Shown: one piece after another, positions 13,306 to 24,026 of the stretch
Position numbering within the stretch: the first letter of the stretch is position 1
Layout: every line of letters begins with the position of its first letter
Assembly: GCA_030737835.1 (NCBI GenBank)
Contig: CM060850.1
Coordinates: 27,997,385-28,061,384 of the forward strand
DNA from: Acorus gramineus
Lineage: Eukaryota; Streptophyta; Magnoliopsida; Acorales; Acoraceae
Direction of reading: 5' to 3'
Length of the DNA stretch: 64,000 nt
Position numbers and translations under genes: made by a program
Notes under the pieces: model-generated
What the model was told of the DNA's origin: nothing
Database searches by the model: none
The model's input: only the letters and a program-made list of their open reading frames with translations

Positions 13306-13740
13306 TTGACAGGAATTTTTTTGATCACTGATGGTGGAGTTGATATACTAAAAAGGGGTACGTGGTCCACACTAATTCGAATGGAAGTGGAAGCTATGAG
13401 AATTGGGCTTCAGTTTATAAAGAGGTTAAATATAAACAATATCCAGCTTTCCTCTGACTCTTTATCCCTTATACAGTTTATACAGTCGAATGCTCTGCTG
13501 CTCCAGAAGCACTTGCAAAGTATGCTCATGGTACAGTGGAGTCTAAGTGGTGTTTTGAATTACAGGACCCCAAGATCAGAAGTTTAATAGGCCCTGTTAT
13601 ACAATCTGTTCATAGATGTATAGAGATTGTGTACAATGCATGTGGGGGTAATGCCTCTCAACATGTGGACTAATATTATGTAGACTAATATTTTGTTAAT
13701 GATATATACCATGTGCCCTGGTGGCACTCCTTACTGGAAA
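13306..13740 (+). pseudogene. Decayed RNase H-like fragment (RVT_3 type)
   Basis: The frame at 13306-13587 contains MEVEAMRIGLQFIKRL followed by NIQLSSDSLSLIQFIQSN. This is the pattern of the plant RNase H-like domain: an acidic residue before an EA..GL helix, then a strand ending in SDS and a helix beginning LIxxI. Downstream, beyond a stop, IVYNACGGNASQHVD resembles the usual domain end in which a basic or polar N precedes an AD pair. The first catalytic strand is not visible and the frame is interrupted, so it is not functional. Such fragments come from LINEs carrying RNase H, or from host RVT_3 genes; I cannot tell which. Confidence 0.6.
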
Positions 13741-14172
13741 ACAAAAACACAGAATTTCAATAATTAAGGTGACATTTGACATCAAAACAGACCACATGTA
13801 ATCCTCTAGGAGCATGTAATTACAACATTGATGACTGCATTGGATGATTTCATAAACCCTCCTTCCCCAATGTAGGGGAAATTCACACTTCTTGACACAG
13901 AGAACTGGCTCTTCCATTGTTCGCGTGGAAGTTGCCTTAGTCACGCTTCTCAGACTATCTTGATCAGATTTGAGTAAAGCTCGTTCAAGACTTTACCGCA
14001 TAAAGATAATGTATGATGAGATGATGAGCATAACCAATGGTATATCCACAGTCTGGATCAAGATTCTCTAAATCTGTTTCTGGTTTTGGTGCATTAACGA
14101 ATTTGTGCAGACACTTTAAGCAGCAGGAATTCCATTTTTTTTTGTTCATATTTATCCAAAGTCAAAGAAGGC
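13741..14172. other. Intergenic; probable APC8 3' UTR on the minus strand
   Basis: Lies just downstream of the APC8 stop codon in the minus direction. Moderate complexity and no coding frame with family resemblance, so it probably includes the APC8 3' UTR. Confidence 0.4.
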
Positions 14173-17100
14173 TCATGGAGCAAAATGCTCCACATCCATC
14201 GCCACAAAACCAGACCGGGCCATTCTTATACCCCGCAGTAGATTCTTTGCTGTCTCCTTCTCCTGCAACCATGAACACACACATGATTCAAATTTACAAA
14301 AATTAGTAGAAGAGATCAAATGTTTCATAGATGCACTCAGAAAATGAAAGAAAGAGGACCTACCGGACCGGGATAGTCAAGGAGTCTGGTGCAATACATC
14401 TCGGCCTCCTCCAACCTGTTTTCAGATTTGCAATACTTAGCAAGGAAATCCAGGGCTTCAACCATGTTTGGCCCCTCCCTCTCGTCAGCTTCCATCCTCT
14501 CTAAATCCTTCTTATAATAAAATGCAGCTTGTTCAATATGCCCAAGTAGACTATGCAGCTTTGCGAGCTGATGAAGAGCGATGCCTTCTCTATCATTATT
14601 GTTTGCGGCTCTCATGTAGCACTTTATTGCCTCTTCATGCATTTGAAGTGGTGCACTTTCATAGCACTGCCCAATAGCAATCCATAACCGTGCATCACTG
14701 GGTTGCAAATACGCTGATTTTCGGAAGTAATAGAGAGCATAAAATGGCATGCCCATCATCTCATACGTCTGTCCCAGCCCATACCAAGCACGGTAATCCC
14801 GTGGATTGATATCAACAGCCCGTCGGTAGGCATCAATTGCAGATGGGGTGTTTTTCATCTCGACATATTCATGACCCATAAGGGTCCAAGCTGATAAATA
14901 CTTTCTATTCAGTTTCAATGCCCTCCTGAAATATAAAACAGACTTCTCGTGCTGCCCCTTTAAACTGTAGTAATTTCCAATGATGCAGCATGACTCAGGT
15001 CGATATTTATCAGTCAAAAATACCCTGTGAGCTAGGTAACTTAAAGCTGAGAAACACTCCTTTGCATAGAGTAAATTTGAGTAGACATCCATGGAGTCTA
15101 CACGAAATGGGTCAGTTCGGAGAAGTTCTTCGAACATGATCTCAGCTTCGTCAAATTCCCTTAAACTATAAAGGGCCGTTGCAATCTGTGCCTGAATGTA
15201 GTCGCTACATCGGAAAATCCCCTGCAAACTTTCGTATTTAGCAACAGATTCATTGTACATTCTGAGTTCTAAATATGCACTGGCAATGAAGAAGTCCTTC
15301 ATCCAGTGATCCTTGATATTTAGGCTGTTCAAGACATCAAGTGAGCTGCATAGAGACTGAAGCTCTGACCAAGCGTTCCAGTTCCAGGGGTAACTGTTCA
15401 CTGATTCCACAAGCACAGTGCGAGCAAGGCTCTCACATCCTTTATCTCTCAGCACAATGCCATATAGGTACAGTCCAAAGGAATCAATTGCACCACTTCT
15501 GCGAAGTGCTGATAGCTCTCTCTCAAGTGGAACCAGTTCACTGTTCACTGAGTCACTCTTCCCTAGGGGTCCTTCAAGTTCTATCACCTCTTCCTCTTTT
15601 CGCTTTTCTCCTGCCTTTATTACATATAAAAAAAGTAAATATGGAATGAGATCTACATAAATTCGTAAACTGATTGTCTTACTAGGACACATCACATTTA
15701 GGAGTTATAAACAAATGATAGACCAATCACCAACTGTAATAATTCCCCAACTCATCAAGGCAATAGAACAATGCCAATATAAAAATGCTCTATATCCCAT
15801 ATGGAAGAAACCAGTCATGTTGATAGCCAACAGATTTGTATTACACTCTGAACAAAACTAAATGAATCTTGCTTGCTTAGTAAACATCAGAATCATGTCT
15901 ATCCGGATACTGTGATCAATATGCTTTGGCCACATTTTGCTTCTACATTAGAAAATGGCTAACATCATTGGTTCCCATGATGTTTTCAGCAGGGTATGCA
16001 CTTGACAGAAAGTAGTTCAACAGATAAGATCAGTTGACTGGTTTATTTTTCACATCCATTGTCAATGGATTTAAAGTTTCAGAATACTAATGGAATCTGA
16101 TTTTTTTTTCCAAATTACCCTTTGGGAATAACAGCAAAAGGAAAATAGGACATGGAACAATGGGTAGAGCAAGTTCCTTGAACACCTAGCAAGTAAATCA
16201 AATGGAGAATATGATGAGAAAATAAAGAGTCCACTAATCATAACATACTGAATAGCACATTAACATGCATGTTGGAGCATCTCCAACCAGGCCGCAGAGT
16301 GTTGCTCCTTAGCCAGATCCGTTGAAGGAGGCAAAAAAAATTTGATCCAACAGATACGCCAGATATAGGGGCGGCTTCTTCCAATGAAAAATCTTTGCCA
16401 GATCTGGGAATTGTGATTCCTCCCAGCACCTCATAAGAGTGGCTATTCAAAACGAAATTAAACATTATATTCTTTAAAAAGAATTAACTTATAAGAGCCT
16501 TGTAGAGAGCTTGGTTGAAGTGGAAAATTTAAATCAAGGCTCCACAATCAAGTTTTCTGTTGAGGCATTTATTGAGCATATCCCCTTATCCTTCTTCATT
16601 AGTAAAAGCACACTTTTTTCTCATTAACCACATAAAATAGTATTCTGAAACATAATTTCAACGCATCTAAAAAAGAACCCAAATTTAGTCCAATTAGCCT
16701 AAAAAGACCTGAAATTTCACAATGTACCTCATAACAACACACCATCATCAATCCAAACAAAAGAGGGGAAAAACACACGGTGGAGATCGAGACAGTTACC
16801 AGGTAGAGCGAGTACCCCCGGAGGAAGATGGCCTTCTGCCCCGTCTGATCACGAAGCGCATGCGCGGCCCTCCGATACTCCCGGCAATCGAAGTACGCCT
16901 TCGCGAGGAGGTAGCAGTCGGGGTCGGTCTCGTCCCCGTCGTCGGCCGGGACGGGCGTGACGACGTACGACACCCCTCCGACCGGCGTGGCCGAGCAAGA
17001 GGGGTCCACGGCGGACCTGAGCCTCCTCCGGAGGAAGCTCGAGCTCTCGCGGTGGAGGAGCCGGGTCGACGACGACGATTGGGGGTTGTGATGCTTCGAA

Positions 17101-17326
17101 GACGACGCCGTCGCGGCCGCCGCCGTAGTCGTCTCCGGGTCCATCCCCATCAGCTGTTCCGCTGCCCTGTGGAGGAGTTTGACATCACGCCCATGAAAAC
17201 AATTTGGTGGGGAGGGTGGGCTGTTAGGGTTTGATTGTACCATTTGGAGGCCGAGTAGAGGCACCGTTCGCCGAGTTGACGTATGGCCGTTCGAAGCTCG
17301 GATCGGCAGGTCTCTTTGGAAGCCAT
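14173..17326 (-). CDS. APC8: Anaphase-promoting complex subunit 8 (CDC23 homologue), 4 exons, 597 aa
   Basis: APC8 is a tetratricopeptide-repeat scaffold subunit of the anaphase-promoting complex, the E3 ligase that ubiquitylates cyclins and securin. Exons in transcript order: 17326-17241, 17166-16800, 15614-14364, 14262-14173, all GT-AG and in frame. It begins MASKETCRSELRTAIRQLGE, close to plant APC8. A variable Ala/Ser/Arg-rich linker (about 40-105) leads to YLLAKAYFDCREYRRA, GAIDSFGLYLYG, then TPR helices such as RPESCCIIGNYYSLKGQHEK and NPRDYRAWYGLGQTYEM. The last exon encodes LLRGIRMARSGF. Length equals the family norm. Intron 1 is only 74 nt and intron 3 101 nt; intron 2 (1185 nt) hosts a MITE. 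Exon 2 is very GC-rich. A CT/GA microsatellite lies just before the start codon (17328-17350). Confidence 0.97.
16272..16525. mobile_element. MITE-like insertion in APC8 intron 2
   Basis: It begins GGAGCATCTCCAACCAGGC, a terminal motif very common in plant MITEs, and ends with GAGAGCTTGGTTGAAGTGGA, roughly its reverse complement. About 250 bp, non-coding. It sits between coding exons 2 and 3, far from both splice sites. Confidence 0.5.
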
Positions 17327-18925
17327 TGCTCTCTCTCTCTCTCTCTCTCACTCACTCAAAGAGCGGAAAGAGTTCATTTTTTTTAGGGTTTAACTAACGT
17401 GCACCGATGTTTTTGGGGGGATCCTCAGGTTTGATGGAGGTCAGTCCTGACAGGTGTTTTAAAATTGTTATTTTTAATTATTATTATTATTATTGGTTTA
17501 TTATTACTACTACAACCACTGCATAAATTACATTTTCTTCAACAATTACATATTGCAGAGATGCTTGTGAAAATAGAAATAAGATGAGAGGAAGAGAGAT
17601 AAAAACAAATTTGTATCATTTCCATGGAACTATTTTAATTCGTGGAGTTTGAGCTTTCATTATGACTTGAAAAACAATTACTTAAAATGCACGATATTGT
17701 AAAGCATTAAACATCAATTGATGCTATAAGTCACAATCAGTCCATCATTATTTGATGTGAAATTTGTTGCTCCATCACATTTTTATATATATCCAAATTG
17801 GGTCATTAAATCCATACCACTTTTTAAGACAATGTTGTGTAGAGAACAATGATCGTTCTCTAAATAAATTATAAATGCATGATTATGAAATCGTTCATCT
17901 GTGAATGTAATTGTTCCAAAACATCCATTAGATGGCTTATTAAAAATATTAATACCGTAAGCAAAACGTGGCATCCTTGATGAAGGAATATACCAACCAT
18001 GAAGAATTTTTCAAACCAAAATGTTGAAACTTGATATTATTTTCATCTTAAGTCAGATAATCTGTAAGCTTATGTTTTTTTTTTAGGGTAAATGTAAAAT
18101 TTTGTATTGCTATGCAATATACATGTATACAAAAATGAGTCAATTATAATATAGACAATCAATTGGTCCAGAAGGAGGGTAACCCATTACCAGAAGGGAA
18201 GTGTAGACCAAGCTATACTGCATCCCCAACAATGGATTAAACTCAATTTCCAAATTTAATAACAGAATAATTGATCGCATTGTACAATAGGAATATGAGT
18301 ATAGGTCGGTTACATCTTAAATTCTTAAATGTTTAGTTGATAAATTTCAATAATTAGAGGTGGATCAACATTAAAAGAAGGAAGCGCACTGACTGCCACA
18401 CCACCTCCACCCGCCACCATCGCACACGACTACCACACACTACATCCATCCGTCGCCCCTGTGCGCCACACACCTCATCATCCCCCCACACACCACCTTC
18501 TGTCCCTTCCATCTCTCTTTCCTTCTTCTTTGGACTTCTCCCCCTTTCTGACCGCCTCCACCTCATTCATCCATTTGTTGTTGCCGCACACACCACCACC
18601 ACCTGTTGTCACAAGGGTGTTATTTTAATCGGGTTGGTGGGAATGAAATTTTGATTAATAACAAAAAAGAATTTAGTTTTTTTTTAGTGGTTGGTTTAAT
18701 AATCCAGATGGTGGAGATAACCGCACCCTCTAATTTTTTTTTTTTTGTGATAATTGTTGTTTATAACTCAATTAATAGTTTAACCATCATTCTACACCAA
18801 AATTCTCCAGTCCCAATCCAATGACCGGAATTGCAAATCCCTTGTTCCTGTCAACTTTTGACCCTTAGATCTTCTAGAGAAATAAAACGGGTCCCATCAG
18901 ACAAGATCTCCACCGTCCGATCGAT
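17327..18925. other. Intergenic region between divergent APC8 and ceramide kinase
   Basis: Both flanking genes read away from this interval, so both promoters must be here. The middle is AT-rich. A pyrimidine- and CA-rich patch at about 18360-18620 (runs of CCACC, CACAC) opens spurious frames but carries no domain. I see no gene. Confidence 0.45.
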
Positions 18926-18933
18926 TATATATA
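18926..18933 (+). promoter_or_regulatory. Possible TATA box of the ceramide kinase gene
   Basis: TATATATA lies about 90 bp upstream of the start codon, after GTCCGATCGAT. The distance suits a TATA element with a short leader. Such runs are also common by chance in AT-rich DNA, so this is only a candidate. Confidence 0.4.
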
Positions 18934-19022
18934 CCAAAAATCCAAAGGAAAAGAATAGCAAGACAAGGTCGGTGCGACCCGTCCGACGAAAGACCGTTGC
19001 CCGAGGTGGTCCACCGGATCAG

Positions 19023-22000
19023 ATGGACGGCGAAGGCGAAGGCGCACGGGACGGAGGGTTGTCCGCGAATCTGGTGATGGATGGAGTCGGCGAGGTCGTC
19101 GTCTCCCTGAACTCCTCCGGCCTGTCTTGGACCCCCGTAGACCCTTCTGAAGTCGTGATCACCTCTCTCTCTCCTTCTCTCTGTCCGTTCTTTCAATCAA
19201 ACCCTAATTAGGGTTTCCACTCGTTCTGTTCGCAGGAGTCGAAGTCGTCGACGTGTTTGGGCGTGAATTTCTCTTCGAAGGCCGAAACCGGGATCGAATT
19301 CTCCCACGTTTACGCGGTCGAGTTCATCCACTGGGGTTTGGTCCATAAACGATCATCCGCTCCAGGTGGATTTGTTTTGGGCGATGCTTCTATGGTAATT
19401 GCCGCTTGAAATCCAATTTTTTTTTTGTTTTTTCAATGGTGAATTCGATATTTTACTCTCATTTGAACGAGTGATCTCCGTAGATGTACCGATTCGTCGT
19501 GCACGGGTACCAGAAGTCGAGGACGCGGCACTCGCTTTGGGTCCTGACTTCGTATGCGTTTGGTCACGAGGATTTGCAGGCTTGTCATGCTTGGGTTGAT
19601 TGCATCAGTGCTTCCATTGGCTTGGATGTTGGAAGGCCTAAGAATCTTATGGTAATTGAGTTTTTCTTTTGGGTTTTCTTTTTGTGGAATGGAATCTCTG
19701 TTAGAAAATTCAATTATTGGTTTGATTGAGTAGGTGTTTGTGCACCCACTCAGTGGAAATGGAAGAGGGCGTAAGATTTGGGAGAGCGTTGCTCCATTGT
19801 TTGCTCGTGCCAGAGTTAGAACAAAGGTGAGTGCGATGCATGTTGGAATTTCATTTTTTTGTGTGCCTATCATAGTTTCTTAGCTTCAGATTGGTGTCTG
19901 ATTCATGATATGCAAGTTAGAAAGTGCAATCTGAAGTTTTTTTTTTTTTTTTTTGCTTGCCTTTCATTTAGGTTACGGTGACACAGAGGGCAGGGCATGC
20001 ATTTGATGTCATAGCTTCTATCCCGGATAAAGAACTCAGTTCTTTTGATGGCATTGTGGTTGTGGTAAGTCAGTAGACGATAATACTGCTTGTTCTGCAC
20101 AATTAGTGTGTGATTCTGCCAATCACAAAGATGTAAAGCAGTCGAAAAGGTGGAGGGTTTTTGGTGCTTAAAATCTACAATCGACATTTGGAATCAGTAT
20201 ATATTTATAAAATGATGAAATTGGCTCTTTAATCTCTTTCTGAAGATGTGTGGATCAAGAAGTTAGTGGGATTGGTCCTCTTGTTACTAAATAAATTGAT
20301 GCCATGCCATCAATCATCGTCTCTCTGAGGCAATGGTTCCTAAGATTTTAAGATTAACATGCCATAAAATGAATAAATGAATATTTGGAGAGGTTATGAT
20401 ATGATATTGTGCATCGGATATTCTGAGAATACTTCAGCTGAAGAAGAAGCTATTTCTAGACAGTGACTAGTCCAATTAATTTATCCTTTCATTTTATGTT
20501 ATCGATGAGAAACTAGATGGGAAATGGCTGATGTTGTATTCTGGATGTAATTATTTTATTAAGAAAATATATCATCAGCAGTTTCATGCCTTATGATTAT
20601 CAGGGAGACAGATAATGATGAAAAATACTTATATGCAGTTGTTCTTGTAGATCACAAGGAAAATGCATACAATAAGTGATTACATTGATATCAAATTTAT
20701 GAAGGATGATCGGGCATGGTTTTAATTTTAATGGTTTGCTGGGTAGTAAAAGCATCCAGTTACTAAATTCTATTTGAAGAGCAAATGGGACATTAGATTC
20801 ACCTTTGGTCTTAATTATCAAATTATCTCTATATGTATCAGGGTGGTGATGGTTTCTTTAATGAAATATTAAACGGACTTCTTTTATCAAGGCATGTGGC
20901 TCCTTATCCACCAGTTCCTGGAGAGCTTATTAAGAGTGCTGATCAGTGTACTGGCGAAAGGGGGTTCAACAAGAGCAATAACAATGGTGCCTCTGGGCCT
21001 TCATGTGAAAAGGAAGAATATAGTCCTCTTATTTCAAGTGTAGAATCCAACTTCAGTATGTATTGTTAATTGTGGTTCACAATTTCTTCGATGTTATTGG
21101 ATTGGGTCAAATTCATTTTAGAGGAACTTTCGCCCGGTTCCATCACGGGATACAAATGGGGGAAAGGATAGTCTAATTTCTAATTGTATTTTTCCTTTTC
21201 CTTTATTGTAAGGAGATCCCTCGTCTCCTAAATCCGGGGGTTTCTTGAAATAAGATTCTCCTATATTTTCCTCAAAAAAAAATTTGTGGTTAGCTTAAAT
21301 TTTGTAGTGACTGGTGGACCCTAATGCATCATCATGTTTACTTGATTGACAGGGATGGAAGCTGGATCCTGCAATCCAGGTTAGTTTTCACATTGTGTCC
21401 TCATAGAGGGAGGGTGATTGATCTCATTAGTTACTACTTACTAGTTTAAAAAAAATAATGCTCTGACATTTTTGTCTATCAATTTGATATAGATATATCT
21501 GCACCATGTAACCCTTAACTTGCTTCCTTGTGATGGCTCATGCAGATAAGAATCCTGCATTTTCCTTCCCAAATGATTGGTTTAGAATTGGAATCATTCC
21601 TGCAGGTTCAACCGATTCCATCGTGATGAGGTATCTTCTGATGTTTCACAGTAGAAATCGTCATTTATTTCTCAATGAGGGTTTTTTTTATAAGTTTCCT
21701 ATGGCACTATTCTAGTTAAATGCATGGATTCCACTAAACTATCATAACCATGCCCACCTATCCAATAAAGCGACCTTTTATGTTGTTCCGATGAAGCACT
21801 TGTCAGACAAAATGATTTCATCACCCCAATTCATAAGTATTACCTGTTACTTTTTTGCTTTACACTTCACAGGAGTTGTCCCTGCATGCTATTTTTGCAT
21901 TACCATAAGCACCATGATCCTGTAACCCCTCTCATATTATATGGATGATATTTGTTAAAAATTAATTTGGCTTTGTTTCTATCATGATGTCTCTGATGAT

Positions 22001-24026
22001 TATACTAATTATATGGCATACTTCATTGCTTGGCAAGAAGTGCAGTACTACTGGTGCACGTGATCCTATAACTTCTGCTCTGCACATTATTCTTGGAAAG
22101 AGAAAGCATATGGACATAGCCCAGGTTGTTAGGTGGAAAACTTCTGCTTCATCCATAGAAGCGCCTCTTGTGCGTTATGCTGCTTCTTTCACAGGGTAAT
22201 TTTTTTTCCTTCTTTTGTAAAAAAGTTATTGATATATTCACTAATTAAGATGGGACTGTTTGATGTTATGAGATTATTGCAAAGCTCACAGATGACCCAC
22301 CTCTATTTTACTGTTTTACATTGGTTGAAAGGAACAACATATTTCCTGTTGTGTGATTACACTTGTTTACTTGGTTCTGCTACCAACAGTTATGGTTTCT
22401 ATGGAGATGTCATAAAAGAGAGTGAGAAGTATCGCTGGATGGGGCCCAAGCGCTATGATTATGCTGGAACAAAGGTGTTCCTAAAGCATAGGTATTTTGT
22501 TGTACAGAAGCTTATAAGTTTTAGCTATTTTCTCAAAAAATAGCTTTTGAATTTTAGTTCTTCTTCACTCTTACGAAAGATTGGTGTTGATGGACCTTTT
22601 TTGACCCTCATTTAGGTCATATGAAGCCGAGGTGGCTTTTCTTGATGTCAAAACAGAGGACACATCAACTGGAAGAGGCCCTGTGGTTAATGAAACACAA
22701 CCCGCACTTGTTCCAGCAGAAAGCCCCAAGAAAGCAATATGCAGGAAGATTTGTGATGTTTGTTGTGAGGTTACAAAGTCCACTGACATGTCAGCAACTC
22801 ATGCTCCCACAAATAATGGCATAAATGTTGGGAATCTAAAGTGGTTGCGGTCAAAGGGGCGCTATCTGAGTGTGGGTGCCGCCATCATCTCGTGTCGAAA
22901 TGAAAAAGCTCCTGATGGTCTCGTGGCAGATGCGCACCTCACGGATGGTTTTATGCATCTCATCCTGATTAAGGAGTGTCCTCGGGCTTTCTATTTATGG
23001 TACTTGAATATAAAATCACTCCATAAGTTTTTTTTTTTTACCAAGGGAAAGCATCAGTTTGCTTAAATATTTTGAATTCATGTTCTTTAAGATAGTTTCT
23101 AGAAAGATAAAAAAGTGCTTCTTTCTGTAAACTTCCAATGTGATCTGTGTCAACCATCGAAGATGGAAAAAGTAAGGGTTCCTGCATAGAGAAGTTTAAC
23201 ACTTGACCTCTTGTGTTTTGTGTTTTGACATATGAATAGAATTTCTTTGAGGCATTGGAAACCACCAGTTATTAAAATAAAGATTGAGTGGCCATTTCAA
23301 AAAGATTGTAGCTAGCAAACTTTATACTTTAGTGCGACATCTACTTAGAGGATTAGAAAATCTATGGAGTTTGTTGTTTTGTGATTTTCTGATTGAAATC
23401 ATGGTTGTTCAAGTGGGATCTGGACATCACGTCATGGGTGGAGTTATGGGGAAGTGTTGGTAGAATCGGTATATTGACATGGAAGGCATTGTTCGCAGAG
23501 TTGGAAAATCAGTTGTTACTGAGTTGCTTTCTTTGAATATATGGATTAGGAAATCTTTTTGCATATCTAATATTACCTGTGACCTAGTGGAAATTCTCTC
23601 TTAACCTTGTATAACCATTTAATTTTTAGGTTCCACCTTCTGTGTGGATTTTTTTTTTTTGAATTAGAACTTCACTTACTTTGATACATTTATTATATTG
23701 AGCAAATTACTCATTGAACAGGCACCTTACGCAGCTGGCAAAGAAGGGTGCTGACCCCCTAAAGTTTGAGTTTGTGGAACATTATAAAGTACGGTATTTC
23801 ATGGTTTGTTATCTTTTTTTTTCTTTTTTTTTTTGACTTAGTCAGAAAATTGAGCTTATCTTCTTGTTTTATATGCTACCATTTACAGACAACGGCATTT
23901 ACCTTTGTTGCATCGAGTGATGAAAGTGTTTGGAATGTCGATGGGGAGCTTCTTTATGCACGGCAACTGTCCGCTCAAGTATTTAGAGGTCTTATTTGCT
24001 TGTTTGCAACTGGACCTGAGATCTAA
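19023..24026 (+). CDS. CERK: Ceramide kinase (ACD5 type), 13 exons, about 602 aa
   Basis: Phosphorylates ceramide to ceramide-1-phosphate; in Arabidopsis, loss (acd5) raises ceramide and causes spontaneous cell death. Exons: 19023 to about 19151, 19236-19394, 19484-19651, 19734-19826, 19972-20064, 20842-21055, 21353-21379, 21546-21630, 22046-22195, 22390-22491, 22616-22999, 23722-23788, 23889-24026. The diacylglycerol-kinase-like core shows HPLSGNGRG (about 156-164) and, at the start of exon 6, GGDGFFNEILNG (from about 215); IPAGSTDSIVM and TTGARDPITSALHIILG follow. At about 449-456, CRKICDVC gives the CxxxCxxC motif typical of ceramide kinases and not of sphingosine kinases. The C-terminus, FATGPEI, matches the plant protein. 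The start is the first in-frame ATG. The exon 1 donor is uncertain: three phase-0 GT sites fit (after 19136, 19151 or 19154). The first three exons are GC-rich, the rest not. Exon 7 is only 27 nt. Confidence 0.95.

Noticed and set aside
16722-17234. 170-residue plus-strand frame
   Set aside because: Antisense shadow of the GC-rich APC8 exon 2, with an Arg-rich nonsense composition. APC8 on the minus strand has clear family similarity.
18360-18620. CA- and CC-rich patch with open frames, thought of as a coding exon
   Set aside because: Simple-sequence-like (CCACC, CACAC), with no domain in any frame; probably promoter or degenerate microsatellite DNA.
21070-21290. Possible LINE tail inside ceramide kinase intron 6 (TTTCGCCCGGTTCCATCACG to an A run)
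   Set aside because: The composition and A run are suggestive, but I found no coding motif and no target duplication.
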